From: Allodiplogaster sudhausi
Taxonomy: Eukaryota > Nematoda > Chromadorea > Rhabditida > Diplogasteridae
Direction: 5' to 3'
DNA length: 64,000 bases
Assembly: GCA_945643635.1 (NCBI GenBank)
Contig: CALZFC010000035.1
Coordinates: 4,294,501-4,358,500, forward strand
The translations under genes were made by a program, and so were the position numbers. Positions within the stretch are counted from its first letter, which is position 1, and each line of letters starts with the position of its first letter. Shown here piece after piece: positions 1-12,617 of this stretch. A model generated the notes under the pieces. It was not told the origin of the DNA. It ran no database searches and was given only the letters and a program-made list of their open reading frames with translations.

Positions 1-576
1 CGAAGCGGTGAGGGAGAGGCGCCGATGCAGCTGCTTGAAGTATCAATAGAATGGTAATAAAATACACTTCACATACTTGAAGGATCAAGCATGGTTGTTG
101 CGACAAGACGGATCAAAAACAAATCGACAAGTACAGCACTTTCCCGGAGATGGTTACCAACATTCCGGGTGATACTGGCTGCTATATCACGTACTCATAC
201 TAACTATTTAGAAGAAACCACAAAAACAACGACGGAACTAGCGAAACACCAGCAATCATTTCGAAAATGCTGCTTGGTTTTATGATTCCGAAGTGTCGTT
301 TATTTGGTGTATTTCATTGTTTAAGTGAGTAGTGTAAACTCAAATGCCGTTTATTAGTGCATTTACCACTTGATTTATTTTATGAAATAAAGTTGAAATT
401 TACATTTTAGGACATTGTGTGCTGTGTGTGGAAGAAAATGGCGATTCGAAAAAGGTATAGATCTGTATATTTGGTGGCCTGCACATCGAGATATTTCTTG
501 CGTACCATTTGGAACATTGCGCGCGCTGCGGTACAAATCGGCCACTTTGGCGGTACATCACTGTAGATGAAAATCA
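1..576. other. Unique left flank without a recognisable gene
   Basis: This stretch precedes the first serine tRNA unit and is not repeated elsewhere in the window. A 64-codon plus-strand frame at 91-285 is open, but it has no motif, no similarity that I recognise and no intron signals suggesting a larger gene. From about 400 to 560 the sequence is mixed GC and AT without tRNA similarity. The array similarity begins around 577 with the usual sequence downstream of the minus-strand tRNA. I see nothing functional that I can support here. Confidence 0.5.
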
Positions 577-1450
577 TCATGCGTAACAAAACTTCGATCA
601 GGATGAGATTCAAACTCACGCGGGAAATTCCCATTGGATTAGCAGTCCAACGCCTTAACCACTCTGCCACCTGATCAGACAACACTGTAAAGAATGCGGT
701 ATTAACTCCGTATTCACTGTCGATTATGGGGGAATGAATTTTCGAATAGATGTGCAGCGATTTCCGCGTAGTTAAGGAGTTGGACTTGAAATCCAATGGG
801 CATTGCCCGCGTAGGTTCGAACCCTGCTCGCTGCGGATCTTTTTGAAAATCATGTCGATTAAGGGGGTATGAATTTTCGAATAGTTGTGGAGCGATTTCC
901 GAGTAGTTAAGGTGTAGACACTTGAAATCCAGCCCGCGTAGACTGGAACCCTGCACTCTGCGGATCTTTTAAAAAAATATTTATGAAACACTGCAAACAA
1001 TGCGGTCTCAACTCCGTATTCACTGTCGATTAAGGGGGTATGAATTTTCAAATAGATGAGCAGCGATTTCCGCGTAGTTAAGGTGTTGGACTTGAAATCC
1101 AATGGGCATTGCCCGCGTATGTTCGAACCCTGCTCGCTGCGGATCTTTTTGAAAATAATGTAAATAAATTAGATAAAAATAATCATGCGTAACAAAACTT
1201 CGATCAGGATGAGATCCGAACTCACGCGGGAAATTCCCATTGGATTAGCAGTCCAACGCCTTAACCACTCGGCCACCTGATCAGACAAACGCCTTAACCA
1301 CTCGGCCACCTGATCAGACAATGTCCAACAAAGACAAAAAGAGTTTGTCTTTTGCCTGCTATGCTCCATATTCATGAAACACTGCAAACAATGCGGTCTC
1401 AACTCCGTATTCACTGTCGATTTAGGGGGTTTGAATTTTTGTATAGATGA

Positions 1451-1532
1451 GCAGCGATGTCCGAGTGGTTAAGGAGTTGGACTTGAAATCCAATGGGCAT
1501 TGCCCGCATATGTTCGAACCCTGCTCGCTGCG
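1451..1532 (+). tRNA. tRNA-Ser(TGA), early array copy
   Basis: The 7-bp acceptor stem GCAGCGA/TCGCTGC closes. The D-arm has the GTGGTTAAGG loop, the anticodon loop is CTTGAAA (anticodon TGA, reading UCA), and the long variable arm is GGGC/GCCC. The T-arm reads GTATGTTCGAACCCTGC, so one T-stem pair is weaker than in the array consensus. Five T residues follow after GATC. This is one of the better preserved plus-strand copies near the left end. Confidence 0.85.
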
Positions 1533-3023
1533 GATCTTTTTGAAAATAATGTAAATAAATTAGATGAAAATAATCATGCGTAACAAAACTTCGATCAGGA
1601 TGAGATTCGAACTCACGCGGGAAATTCCCATTGAATTAGCAGTCCAACGCCTTAACCACTCGGCCACCTGATCAGACAAACGCCTTAACCACTCTGCCAC
1701 CTGATCAGACAATTTCCAACAAAGACAAAAAGAGTTTGTCTTTTGCCTGCTATGCTCCATATTCATGAAACACTGCAAACAATGCGGTCTCAACTCCGTA
1801 TTCACTGTCGATTTAGGGGTTTGAATTTTTGTATAGATATGCAGCGATGTCCGAGTGGTTAAGGAGTTGGACTTGAAATCCAATGGGCATTGCCCGCATA
1901 TGTTCGAACCCTGCTCGCTGCGGATCTTTTTGAAAATAATGTAAATAAATTAGATGAAAATAATCATGCGTAACAAAACTTCGATCAGGATGAGATTCGA
2001 ACTCACGCGGGAAATTCCCATTGAATTAGCAGTCCAACGCCTTAACCACTCGGCCACCTGATCAGACAATGTCCAACAAAGACAAAAAGAGTTTGTCTTT
2101 TGCCTGCTGTGCTCCATATTTATGAAACACTGCAAACTATGCGCTCTAAACTCCGTATTCACTGTCGATTAAGGGGGTTTGAATTTTCGTATAGATGTGC
2201 AGCGATGTCCGAGTGGTTAAGGAGTTGGACTTGAAATCCAATGGGCATTGCCCGCGTAGGTTCGAACCCTGCTCGCTGCGGATCTTTTTGAAAATTATGT
2301 AAATAAATTAGATAAAAATAATCATGCGTAACAAAACTTCGATCAGGATGAGATTCGAACTCACGCGGGAAATTCCCATTGGATTAGCAGTCCAACGCCT
2401 TAACCACTCGGCCACCTGATCAGACAATTTCCAACAAAGACAAAAAGAGTTTGTCTTTTGCCTGCTGTGCTCCATATTTATGAAACACTGCAAACTATGC
2501 GCTCTAAACTCCGTATTCACTGTCGATTAAGGGGGTTTGAATTTTCGTATAGATGTGCAGCGATGTCCGAGTGGTTAAGGAGTTGGACTTGAAATCCAAT
2601 GGGCATTGCCCGCGTAGGTTCGAACCCTGCTCGCTGCGGATCTTTTTGAAAATTATGTAAATAAATTAGATAAAAATAATCATGCGTAACAAAACTTCGA
2701 TCAGGATGAGATTCGAACTCACGCGGGAAATTCCCATTGGATTAGCAGTCCAACGCCTTAACCACTCGGCCACCTGATCAGACAATTTCCAACAAAGACA
2801 AAAAGAGTTTGTCTTTTGCCTGCTATGCTCCATATTTATGAAACACTGCAAGCAATGTGGTCTCAACTCCGTATTCACTGTCGATTTAGGGGGTTTGAAT
2901 TTTCGTATAGATGTGCAGCGATGTCCGAGAGGTTAAGGAGTTGGACTTGAAATCCAATGGGCATTGCCCGCGTAGGTTCGAACCCTGCTCGCTGCGGATC
3001 TTTTTGAAAATTATGTAAATAAA

Positions 3024-6000
3024 TTAGACAAAAATAATCATGCATAACAAAACTTCGATCAGGATGATATTCGAACTCACGCGGGAAATTCCCATTGGAT
3101 TAGCAGTCCAACGCCTTAACCACTCGGCCACCTGATCAGACAATTTCCAACAAATACAAAAAGAGTTTGTCTTTTGCCTGCTGTGCTCCATATTTATGAA
3201 ACACTGTAAACAATGCGGTCTCAACTCCGTATTCACTGTCGATTAAGGGGGTATGAATTTTCGAATAAATGTGCAGCGATTTCCGCGTAGTTAAGGTGTT
3301 GGACTTGAAATCCAATGGGCATTGCCCGCGTAGGTTCGAACCCTGCTCGCTGCTGATCTTTTTGAAAATTATGTAAATAAATTAGATAAAAATAATCATG
3401 CGTAACAAAACTTCGATCAGGATGAGATTCGAACTCACGCGGGAAATTCCCATTGGATTAGCAGTCCAACGCCTTAACCACTCGGCCACCTGATCAGACA
3501 ATTTCCAACAAAGACAAAAAGAGTTTGTCTTTTGCCTGCTATGCTCCATATTTATGAAACACTGCAAACAATGTGGTCTCAACTCCGTATTCACTGTCGA
3601 TTTAGGGGGTTTGAATTTTCGTATAGATGTGCAGCGATGTCCGAGAGGTTAAGGAGTTGGACTTGAAATCCAATGGGCATTGCCCGCGTAGGTTCGAACC
3701 CTGCTCGCTGCGGATCTTTTTGAAAATTATGTAAATAAATTAGATAAAAATAATCATGCGTAACAAAACTTCGATCAGGATGAGATTCGAACTCACGCGG
3801 GAAATTCCCATTGGATTAGCAGTCCAACGCCTTAACCACTCGGCCACCTGATCAGACAATTTCCAACAAAGACAAAAAGAGTTTGTCTTTTGCCTGCTAT
3901 GCTCCATATTTATGAAACACTGCAAACAATGTGGTCTCAACTCCGTATTCACTGTCGATTTAGGGGGTTTGAATTTTCGTATAGATGTGCAGCGATGTCC
4001 GAGTGGTTAAGGAGTTGGACTTGAAATCCAATGGGCATTGCCCGCGTAGGTTCGAACCCTGCTCGCTGCTGATCTTTTTGAAAATAATGTCGATTAAGGG
4101 GGTATGAATTTTCGAATAGATGTGCAGCGATTTCCGAGTAGTTAAGGTGTAGACACTTGACATCCAGCCCGCGTAGACTGGAACCCTTCTCGCTGCGGAT
4201 CTTTTTAAAAATTATGTAAATAAATTACATGAAAATAATCATGCGTAACAAAACTTCGATCAGAATGAGATTCGAACTCACGCGGGAAATTCCCATTGGA
4301 TTAGCAGTCCAACGCCTTAACCACTCGGCCACCTGATCAGACAATTTCCAACAAAGGCAAAAAGAGTTTGTCTTTTGCCTGCTATGCTCCATATTCATGA
4401 AACACTGCAAACAATGCGGTCTCAACTCCGTATTCACTGTCGATTTAGGGGGTTTGAATTTGTGTATAGATATGCAGCGATGTCCGAGTGGTTAAGGAGT
4501 TGGACTTGAAATCCAATGGGCATTGCCCGCATATGTTCGAACCCTGCTCGCTGCGGATCTTTTTGAAAATAATGTAAATAAATTAGATGAAAATAATCAA
4601 GCGTAACAAAACTTCGATCAGGATGAGATTCGAACTCACGCGGGAAATTCCCATTGGATTAGCAGTCCAACGCCTTAACCACTCGGCCACCTGATCAGAC
4701 AATTTCCAACAAAGACAAAAAGAGTTTGTCTTTTGCCTGCTATGCTCCATATTTATGAAACACTGCAAACAATGTATTCTCAACTCCGTATTCACTGTCG
4801 ATTTAGGGGGTTTGAATTTTCGTATAGATGTGCAGCGATGTCCGAGTGGTTAAGGAGTTGGACTTGAAATCCAATGGGCATTGCCCGCGTATGTTCGAAC
4901 TATGCTCGCTGCGGATCTTTTTGAAAATAATGTAAATAAATTCATGCGTAACAAAACTTCGATCAGGATGAGATTCGAACTCACGCGGGAAATTCCCATT
5001 GGATTAGCAGTCCAACGCCTTAACCACTCGGCCACCTGATCAGACAATTTCCAACAAATACAAAAAAAGTTTGTCTTTTGCCTGCTGTGCTCCATATTTA
5101 TGAAACACTGTAAACAATGCGGTCTCAACTCCGTATTCACTGTCGATTAAGGGGGTATGAATTTTCGAATAAATGTGCAGCGATTTCCGCGTAGTTAAGG
5201 TGTTGGACTTGAAATCCAATGGGCATTGCCCGCGTAGGTTCGAACCCTGCTCGCTGCTGATCTTTTTGAAAATAATGTCGATTAAGGGGGTATGAATTTT
5301 CGAATAGATGTGCAGCGATTTCCGAGTAGTTAAGGTGTAGACACTTGACATCCAGCCCGCGTAGACTGGAACCCTTCTCGCTGCGGATCTTTTTAAAAAT
5401 TATGTAAATAAATTACATGAAAATAATCATGCGTAACAAAACTTCGATCAGAATGAGATTCGAACTCACGCGGGAAATTCCCATTGGATTAGCAGTCCAA
5501 CGCCTTAACCACTCGGCCACCTGATCAGACAATTTCCAACAAAGGCAAAAAGAGTTTGTCTTTTGCCTGCTATGCTCCATATTTATGAAACACTGCAAAC
5601 AATGTATTCTCAACTCCGTATTCACTGTCGATTTAGGGGGTTTGAATTTTCGTATAGATGTGCAGCGATGTCCGAGTGGTTAAGGAGTTGGACTTGAAAT
5701 CCAATGGGCATTGCCCGCGTATGTTCGAACCCTGCACGCTGCGGATCTTTTTGAAAATAATGTAAATAAATTCATGCGTAACTAAACTTCGATCAGGATG
5801 AGATTCGAACTCACGCGGGAAATTCCCATTGGATTAGCAGTCCAACGCCTTAACCACTCGGCCACCTGATCAGACAATTTCCAACAAAGGCAAAAAGAGT
5901 TTGTCTTTTGCCTGCTATGCTCCATATTTATGAAACACTGCAAACAATGTATTCTCAACTCCGTATTCACTGTCGATTTAGGGGGTTTGAATTTTCGTAT

Positions 6001-6115
6001 AGATGTGCAGCGATGTCCGAGAGGTTAAGGAGTTGGACTTGAAATCCAATGGGCATTGCCCGCGTAGGTTCGAACCCTGCTCGCTGCGGATCTTTTTGAA
6101 AATTATGTAAATAAA
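3024..6115. repeat. Higher-order repeat, 3,092 bp, copy 1
   Basis: The order and sequence of tRNA variants here recur 3,092 bp downstream. The shared private variants include a GCT gene with GGATGATATTCG in its 3' half (3056 and 6148), a 74-nt copy without variable arm (4124 and 7216), a TGA copy with an altered T-stem, CGAACTATGC (4832 and 7924), and a shortened inter-gene spacer (4933 and 8025). Agreement over several units at a fixed distance shows duplication of a multi-unit block, not independent mutation. Confidence 0.88.
4124..4197 (+). pseudogene. tRNA-Ser-derived pseudogene without variable arm (type C)
   Basis: Acceptor strands GCAGCGA and TCGCTGC are retained, but the D-loop is GTAGTTAAGG, the anticodon region reads GACACTTGACATCC so the 5-bp stem fails, the long variable arm is missing, and the B-box is changed from GGTTCGAACCC to GACTGGAACCC. 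It is 74 nt long instead of 82. The same form recurs at 889, 5312, 7216, 8404, 9370, 10214, 12671, 15127, 15612, 17901, 18744, 20318, 43488 and 44682, so it is a subfamily amplified together with the array. Related copies at 41241, 41947 and 42297 have regained or kept a normal T-arm. Confidence 0.85.
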
Positions 6116-8920
6116 TTAGACAAAAATAATCATGCATAACAAAACTTCGATCAGGATGATATTCGAACTCACGCGGGAAATTCCCATTGGATTAGCAGTC
6201 CAACGCCTTAACCACTCGGCCACCTGATCAGACAATTTCCAACAAATACAAAAAGAGTTTGTCTTTTGCCTGCTGTGCTCCATATTTATGAAACACTGTA
6301 AACAATGCGGTCTCAACTCCGTATTCACTGTCGATTAAGGGGGTATGAATTTTCGAATAAATGTGCAGCGATTTCCGCGTAGTTAAGGTGTTGGACTTGA
6401 AATCCAATGGGCATTGCCCGCGTAGGTTCGAACCCTGCTCGCTGCTGATCTTTTTGAAAATTATGTAAATAAATTAGATAAAAATAATCATGCGTAACAA
6501 AACTTCGATCAGGATGAGATTCGAACTCACGCGGGAAATTCCCATTGGATTAGCAGTCCAACGCCTTAACCACTCGGCCACCTGATCAGACAATTTCCAA
6601 CAAAGACAAAAAGAGTTTGTCTTTTGCCTGCTATGCTCCATATTTATGAAACACTGCAAACAATGTGGTCTCAACTCCGTATTCACTGTCGATTTAGGGG
6701 GTTTGAATTTTCGTATAGATGTGCAGCGATGTCCGAGAGGTTAAGGAGTTGGACTTGAAATCCAATGGGCATTGCCCGCGTAGGTTCGAACCCTGCTCGC
6801 TGCGGATCTTTTTGAAAATTATGTAAATAAATTAGATAAAAATAATCATGCGTAACAAAACTTCGATCAGGATGAGATTCGAACTCACGCGGGAAATTCC
6901 CATTGGATTAGCAGTCCAACGCCTTAACCACTCGGCCACCTGATCAGACAATTTCCAACAAAGACAAAAAGAGTTTGTCTTTTGCCTGCTATGCTTCATA
7001 TTTATGAAACACTGCAAACAATGTGGTCTCAACTCCGTATTCACTGTCGATTTAGGGGGTTTGAATTTTCGTATAGATGTGCAGCGATGTCCGAGTGGTT
7101 AAGGAGTTGGACTTGAAATCCAATGGGCATTGCCCGCGTAGGTTCGAACCCTGCTCGCTGCTGATCTTTTTGAAAATAATGTCGATTAAGGGGGTATGAA
7201 TTTTCGAATAGATGTGCAGCGATTTCCGAGTAGTTAAGGTGTAGACACTTGACATCCAGCCCGCGTAGACTGGAACCCTTCTCGCTGCGGATCTTTTTAA
7301 AAATTATGTAAATAAATTACATGAAAATAATCATGCGTAACAAAACTTCGATCAGAATGAGATTCGAACTCACGCGGGAAATTCCCATTGGATTAGCAGT
7401 CCAACGCCTTAACCACTCGGCCACCTGATCAGACAATTTCCAACAAAGGCAAAAAGAGTTTGTCTTTTGCCTGCTATGCTCCATATTCATGAAACACTGC
7501 AAACAATGCGGTCTCAACTCCGTATTCACTGTCGATTTAGGGGGTTTGAATTTGTGTATAGATATGCAGCGATGTCCGAGTGGTTAAGGAGTTGGACTTG
7601 AAATCCAATGGGCATTGCCCGCATATGTTCGAACCCTGCTCGCTGCGGATCTTTTTGAAAATAATGTAAATAAATTAGATGAAAATAATCAAGCGTAACA
7701 AAACTTCGATCAGGATGAGATTCGAACTCACGCGGGAAATTCCCATTGGATTAGCAGTCCAACGCCTTAACCACTCGGCCACCTGATCAGACAATTTCCA
7801 ACAAAGACAAAAAGAGTTTGTCTTTTGCCTGCTATGCTCCATATTTATGAAACACTGCAAACAATGTATTCTCAACTCCGTATTCACTGTCGATTTAGGG
7901 GGTTTGAATTTTCGTATAGATGTGCAGCGATGTCCGAGTGGTTAAGGAGTTGGACTTGAAATCCAATGGGCATTGCCCGCGTATGTTCGAACTATGCTCG
8001 CTGCGGATCTTTTTGAAAATAATGTAAATAAATTCATGCGTAACAAAACTTCGATCAGGATGAGATTCGAACTCACGCGGGAAATTCCCATTGGATTAGC
8101 AGTCCAACGCCTTAACCACTCGGCCACCTGATCAGACAATTTCCAACAAATACAAAAAAAGTTTGTCTTTTGCCTGCTGTGCTCCATATTTATGAAACAC
8201 TGTAAACAATGCGGTCTCAACTCCGTATTCACTGTCGATTAAGGGGGTATGAATTTTCGAATAAATGTGCAGCGATTTCCGCGTAGTTAAGGTGTTGGAC
8301 TTGAAATCCAATGGGCATTGCCCGCGTAGGTTCGAACCCTGCTCGCTGCTGATCTTTTTGAAAATAATGTCGATTAAGGGGGTATGAATTTTCGAATAGA
8401 TGTGCAGCGATTTCCGAGTAGTTAAGGTGTAGACACTTGACATCCAGCCCGCGTAGACTGGAACCCTTCTCGCTGCGGATCTTTTTAAAAATTATGTAAA
8501 TAAATTACATGAAAATAATCATGCGTAACAAAACTTCGATCAGAATGAGATTCGAACTCACGCGGGAAATTCCCATTGGATTAGCAGTCCAACGCCTTAA
8601 CCACTCGGCCACCTGATCAGACAATTTCCAACAAAGGCAAAAAGAGTTTGTCTTTTGCCTGCTATGCTCCATATTTATGAAACACTGCAAACAATGTATT
8701 CTCAACTCCGTATTCACTGTCGATTTAGGGGGTTTGAATTTTCGTATAGATGTGCAGCGATGTCCGAGTGGTTAAGGAGTTGGACTTGAAATCCAATGGG
8801 CATTGCCCGCGTATGTTCGAACCCTGCACGCTGCGGATCTTTTTGAAAATAATGTAAATAAATTCATGCGTAACTAAACTTCGATCAGGATGAGATTCGA
8901 ACTCACGCGGGAAATTCCCA
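6116..8920. repeat. Higher-order repeat, 3,092 bp, copy 2 (incomplete)
   Basis: This is the second copy of the block that starts at 3024. Correspondence is essentially base for base until about 8920, where the tRNA-Ser(GCT) at 8882 changes to CCCATTTGATTAG and the following spacer departs from the copy-1 pattern. Confidence 0.85.
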
Positions 8921-10563
8921 TTTGATTAGCAGTCCAACGCCTTAACCACTCGGCCACCTGATCAGACAATTTCCAACAAAGACAAAAAGAGTTTGTCTTT
9001 TGCCTGCTGTGCTCCATATTTATGAAACACTGCAAACAATGCGGTCTCAATTCCGTATTCACTGTCGAACTTAGGGGGTTTGAATTTTCGTATAGATGTG
9101 TAGCGATGTCCGAGTGGTTAAGGAGTTGGACTTGAAATCCAATGGGCATTGCCCGCGTATGTTCGAACCCTGCTCGCTGCGGATCTTTTTGAAAATAATG
9201 TCGATTAAGAGGGTATGAATTTTCGAATAGATGTGCAGCGATTTCCGAGTAGTTAAGGTGTTGGACTTGAAATCCAATGGGCATTGCCCGCGTAGGTTCG
9301 AACCCTGCTCGCTGCTGATCTTTTTGAAAATAATGTCGATTAAGGGGGTATGAATTTTCGAATAGATGTGCAGCGATTTCCGAGTAGTTAAGGTGTAGAT
9401 ACTTGACATCCAGCCCGCGTAGACTGGAACCCTGCTCGCTGCGGATCTTTTTAAAAATTATGTAAATAAATTACATGAAAATAATCATGCGTAACAAAAA
9501 ATTCGATCAGGATGAGATTCGAACTCACGCGGGAAATTCCCATTGGATTAGCAGTCCAACGCCTTAACCACTCGGCCACCTGATCAGACAATTTCCAACA
9601 AAGACAAAAAGAGTTTGTCTTTTGCCTGCTATGCTCCATATTTATGAAACACTGCAAACAATGTATTCTCAACTCCGTATTCACTGTCGATTTAGGGGGT
9701 TTGAATTTTCGTATAGATGTGCAGCGATGTCCGAGTGGTTAAGGAGTTGGACTTGAAATCCAATGGGCATTGCCCGCGTAGGTTCGAACCCTGCTCGCTG
9801 CGGATCTTTTTGAAAATTATGTAAATGAATTAGATAAAAATAATCATGCATAACAAAACTTCGATCAGGAAGAGATTCGAACTCACGCGGGAAATTCCCA
9901 TTGGATTAGCAGTCCAACGCCTTAACCACTCGGCCACCTGATCAGACAATTTCCAACATATACAAAAAGAGTTTGTCTTTTGCCTGCTGTGCTCCATATT
10001 TATGAAACACTGCAAACAATGCCGTCTCAACTCCGTATTCACTGTCGATTAAGGGGGTATGAATTTTCGAATAAATGTGCAGCGATTTCCGCGTAGTTAA
10101 GGTGTTGGACTTGAAATCCAATGGGCATTGCCCGCGTAGGTTCGAACCCTGCTCGCTGCTGATCTTTTTGAAAATAATGTCGATTAAGAGGGTATGAATT
10201 TTCGAATAGATGTGCAGCGATTTCCGAGTAGTTAAGGTGTAGACACTTGACATCCAGCCCGCGTAGACTGGAACCCTGCTCGCTGCGGATCTTTTTAAAA
10301 ATTATGTAAATAAATTACATGAAAATAATCATGCGTAACAAAACTTCGATTAGGATGAGATTCGAACTCACGCGGGAAATTCCCATTGGATTAGCAGTCC
10401 AACGCCTTAACCACTCGGCCACCTGATCAGACAATTTCCAACAAAGACAAAAAGAATTTGTCTTTTCCCTGCTGTGCTCCATATTTATGAAACACTGCAA
10501 ACAATGCGGTCTCAACTCCGTATTCACTGTCAATTAAGGGGGTATGAATTTTCAAATAGATGT

Positions 10564-10645
10564 GCAGCGATTTCCGCGTAGTTAAGGTGTTGGACGTGAA
10601 ATCCAATGGGCATTGCCCGCGTATGTTCGAACCCTGCTCGCTGCT
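10564..10645 (+). pseudogene. tRNA-Ser(TGA) copy with U33 changed to G
   Basis: The anticodon loop is CGTGAAA where the consensus is CTTGAAA. The nearly universal U33, needed for the U-turn, is G, while the anticodon itself stays TGA. The D-loop is also altered (GTAGTTAAGG). The same combination recurs at 12178, 13021, 14634, 15962 and 20668. A non-functional tRNA is the likeliest reading. Confidence 0.8.
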
Positions 10646-10704
10646 TATCTTTTTGAAAATAATGTAAATAAATTAGATGAAAATAATCATGCGTAACAAA
10701 ACTT

Positions 10705-10768
10705 CGATCAGGATGAGATTCAAACTCACGCGGGAAATTCCCATTGGATTAGCAGTCCAACGCCTTAA
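10705..10768 (-). pseudogene. 5'-truncated tRNA-Ser(GCT) ending at the D-loop TTAA
   Basis: The 3' part of a GCT gene (acceptor 3' strand, T-arm, variable arm, anticodon arm) is present and stops exactly at TTAA of the D-loop, where the AT-rich segment begins. The 5' acceptor strand and the rest of the D-arm are absent. Matching truncations with the same junction lie at 13162-13225, 16460-16523, 18877-18940 and 20809-20872. Confidence 0.88.
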
Positions 10769-11332
10769 GAGAGCCCCTCTGTAATTGTCAAGGAGCGTCT
10801 GCCCCGGGGAATTTTTGTTTTCTTTTACTTTGAAAACTTTATGAGGGACACATCTAGTGTTCATAAAGAAATATATTTTTTCAAAAAATTAGAAAAATTT
10901 TTTTTCTCTTAGTTATAAGTAAAAATGTTAAAAAATAATTTGGAAGGCCATATCTGACGTTATACTTCATATTTCTCGAAAATCTATTCACTATTCGATT
11001 CCTTATGTAAAAATACACAAAAAAGTCCCTGATGACTGTTTTCGAAAAATTAAAATTTTTATGACTTTTGTGCAATTTAATTTTTAGAAATATGATTTTA
11101 AGCTAATAACTTTTTTTTATTATGACTTGCAAAAAACTGAATCTTCCATAAGAAAGAGGACGAAAAACTACATATAATACATCTCTACGAGGAAAAATCT
11201 CGTATACACTTTTTGGGTATCTGCATTTGAATATGTGTTTCTAAGCAAATTTCGGTTTTGGCCACAAACCACAACTTCATTCAAACTTCTGCAATTTTAA
11301 AAAGAAAGAGTCCATTCGATGTGATTTTTTAT
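10769..11332. repeat. AT-rich dispersed segment, copy 1
   Basis: This 564-bp segment is unrelated to the tRNA units. It begins GAGAGCCCCTCTG directly after a D-loop TTAA, has a GC-rich start (GTCTGCCCCGGGGAA) and then long A/T tracts. It runs into a 3' fragment of a type C tRNA copy (from 11333). Other copies lie at 13226-13789, 16524-17087, 18941-19504 and 20873-21435, with shorter pieces at about 11696-11728, 11820-12001, 14153-14183 and 14277-14457. A 64-codon frame within it is only open because of its composition, and I see no coding signal. It may be the remnant of a second TTAA-inserting element whose other end was lost during array rearrangement. Confidence 0.75.
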
Positions 11333-12535
11333 CACTTGACATCCAGCCGCGTAGACTGGAACCCTGCTCGCTGCGGATCTTTTTGAAAATAATGTAAATA
11401 AATTAGATTAAAAATAATCATGCGTAACAAAACTTCGATCAGGATGAGATTCGAACTCACGCGGGAAATTCAAATTGTATTAGCATTCCAACGCCTTAAC
11501 CACTCGGCCACCTGATCAGACAATTTCCAACAAAGACAAAAAGAGTTTGTCTTTTGCCTACTGTGCTCCATATTTATGAAACACTGCAAACAATGCGGTC
11601 TCAATTCCGTATTCACTGTCGATTTAGGGGGTTTGAATTTTCGCATAGATGTGCAGCGATGTCCGAGTGGTTAAGGAGTTGGACCTTTAATTTTTAGAAA
11701 TATGATTTTAAGCTAATAACTTTTTTTTGGATTAGCAGTCCAACGCCTTAACCACTCGGCCACCTGATCAGACAATTTCCAACAAAGACAAAAAGAATTT
11801 GTCTTTTGCCTGCTGTGCTAATTTGGAAGGCCATATCTGACGTTATACTTCATATTTCTCGAAAATCTATTCACTATTCGATTCCTTATGTAAAAATACA
11901 CAAAAAAGTCCCTGATGACTGTTTTCGAAAAATTAAAATTTTTATGACTTTTGTGCAATTTAATTTTTAGAAATATGATTTTAAGCTAATAACTTTTTTT
12001 TGGATTAGCAGTCCAACGCCTTAACCACTCGGCCACCTGATCAGACAATTTCCAACAAAGACAAAAAGAATTTGTCTTTTGCCTGCTGTGCTCCATATTT
12101 ATGAAACACTGCAAACAATGCGGTCTCAACTCCGTATTCACTGTCAATTAAGGGGGTATGAATTTTCAAATAGATGTGCAGCGATTTCCGCGTAGTTAAG
12201 GTGTTGGACGTGAAATCCAATGGGCATTGCCCGCGTAGGTTCGAACCCTGCTCGCTGCGGATCTTTTTGAAAATTATGTAAATAAATTAGATAAAAATAA
12301 TCATGCGTAATAAAACTTCGATCAGGATGAGATTCGAACACACGCGGGAAATTCCTATTCGATTAGCAGTCCAACGCCTTAACCACTAGGCCACCTGATC
12401 AGACAATTTCCATCAAAGACAAAAAGAATTTGTCTTTCGCCTGCTGTGCTCCATATTTATGAAACACTGCAAACAATGCGGTCTCAGCTCCGTATTCACT
12501 GTCGATTAAGGGGGTATGAATTTTCGAATAGATGT

Positions 12536-12617
12536 GCAGCGATTTCCGCGGAGTTAAGGAGTTGGACCTGAAATCCAACGGGCTTTGCCCGCGTAGGTTC
12601 GAACCCTCCTCGCTGCG
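12536..12617 (+). pseudogene. tRNA-Ser(TGA) copy with U33 changed to C
   Basis: The anticodon loop is CCTGAAA, so U33 is C, and the D-loop reads GGAGTTAAGG. The variable arm is GGGCTTTGCCC and still pairs, and the T-arm GTAGGTTCGAACCCTCC has a broken terminal pair. The same variant recurs at 14992, 15477, 17766, 18609 and 20183. It is a derived, probably silent subfamily confined to the scrambled block. Confidence 0.8.

Larger units (their letters stand above)
577..10768. repeat. Tandem tRNA-Ser pair array, block 1
   Basis: Units of about 358 bp each hold a minus-strand tRNA-Ser(GCT) and a plus-strand tRNA-Ser(TGA), both normally 82 nt. GCT genes have low coordinates 595, 1201, 1592, 1982, 2340, 2698, 3056, 3414, 3772, 4257, 4615, 4960, 5445, 5790, 6148, 6506, 6864, 7349, 7707, 8052, 8537, 8882, 9504, 9862 and 10347. 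TGA-type genes start at 754, 1060, 1451, 1841, 2199, 2557, 2915, 3273, 3631, 3989, 4474, 4832, 5177, 5662, 6007, 6365, 6723, 7081, 7566, 7924, 8269, 8754, 9100, 9235, 9721, 10079 and 10564. Those at 754, 1060, 3273, 5177, 6365, 8269, 10079 and 10564 have a degraded D-arm (GTAGTTAAGG instead of GTGGTTAAGG). Seventy-four-nt copies without a variable arm start at 889, 4124, 5312, 7216, 8404, 9370 and 10214. The GCT copy at 595 also has a T-loop C-to-T change. Many other copies keep complete cloverleaf pairing. Confidence 0.93.

Noticed and set aside
91..285. 64-codon plus-strand frame in the left flank
   Set aside because: It has no recognisable domain and no supporting splice or neighbour signals, and its length is within chance.
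10881..11075. 64-codon minus-strand frame in the AT-rich segment
   Set aside because: It is a low-complexity Lys/Asn/Phe/Ile frame in AT-rich DNA, without motif, and exists in several copies only because the segment is duplicated.
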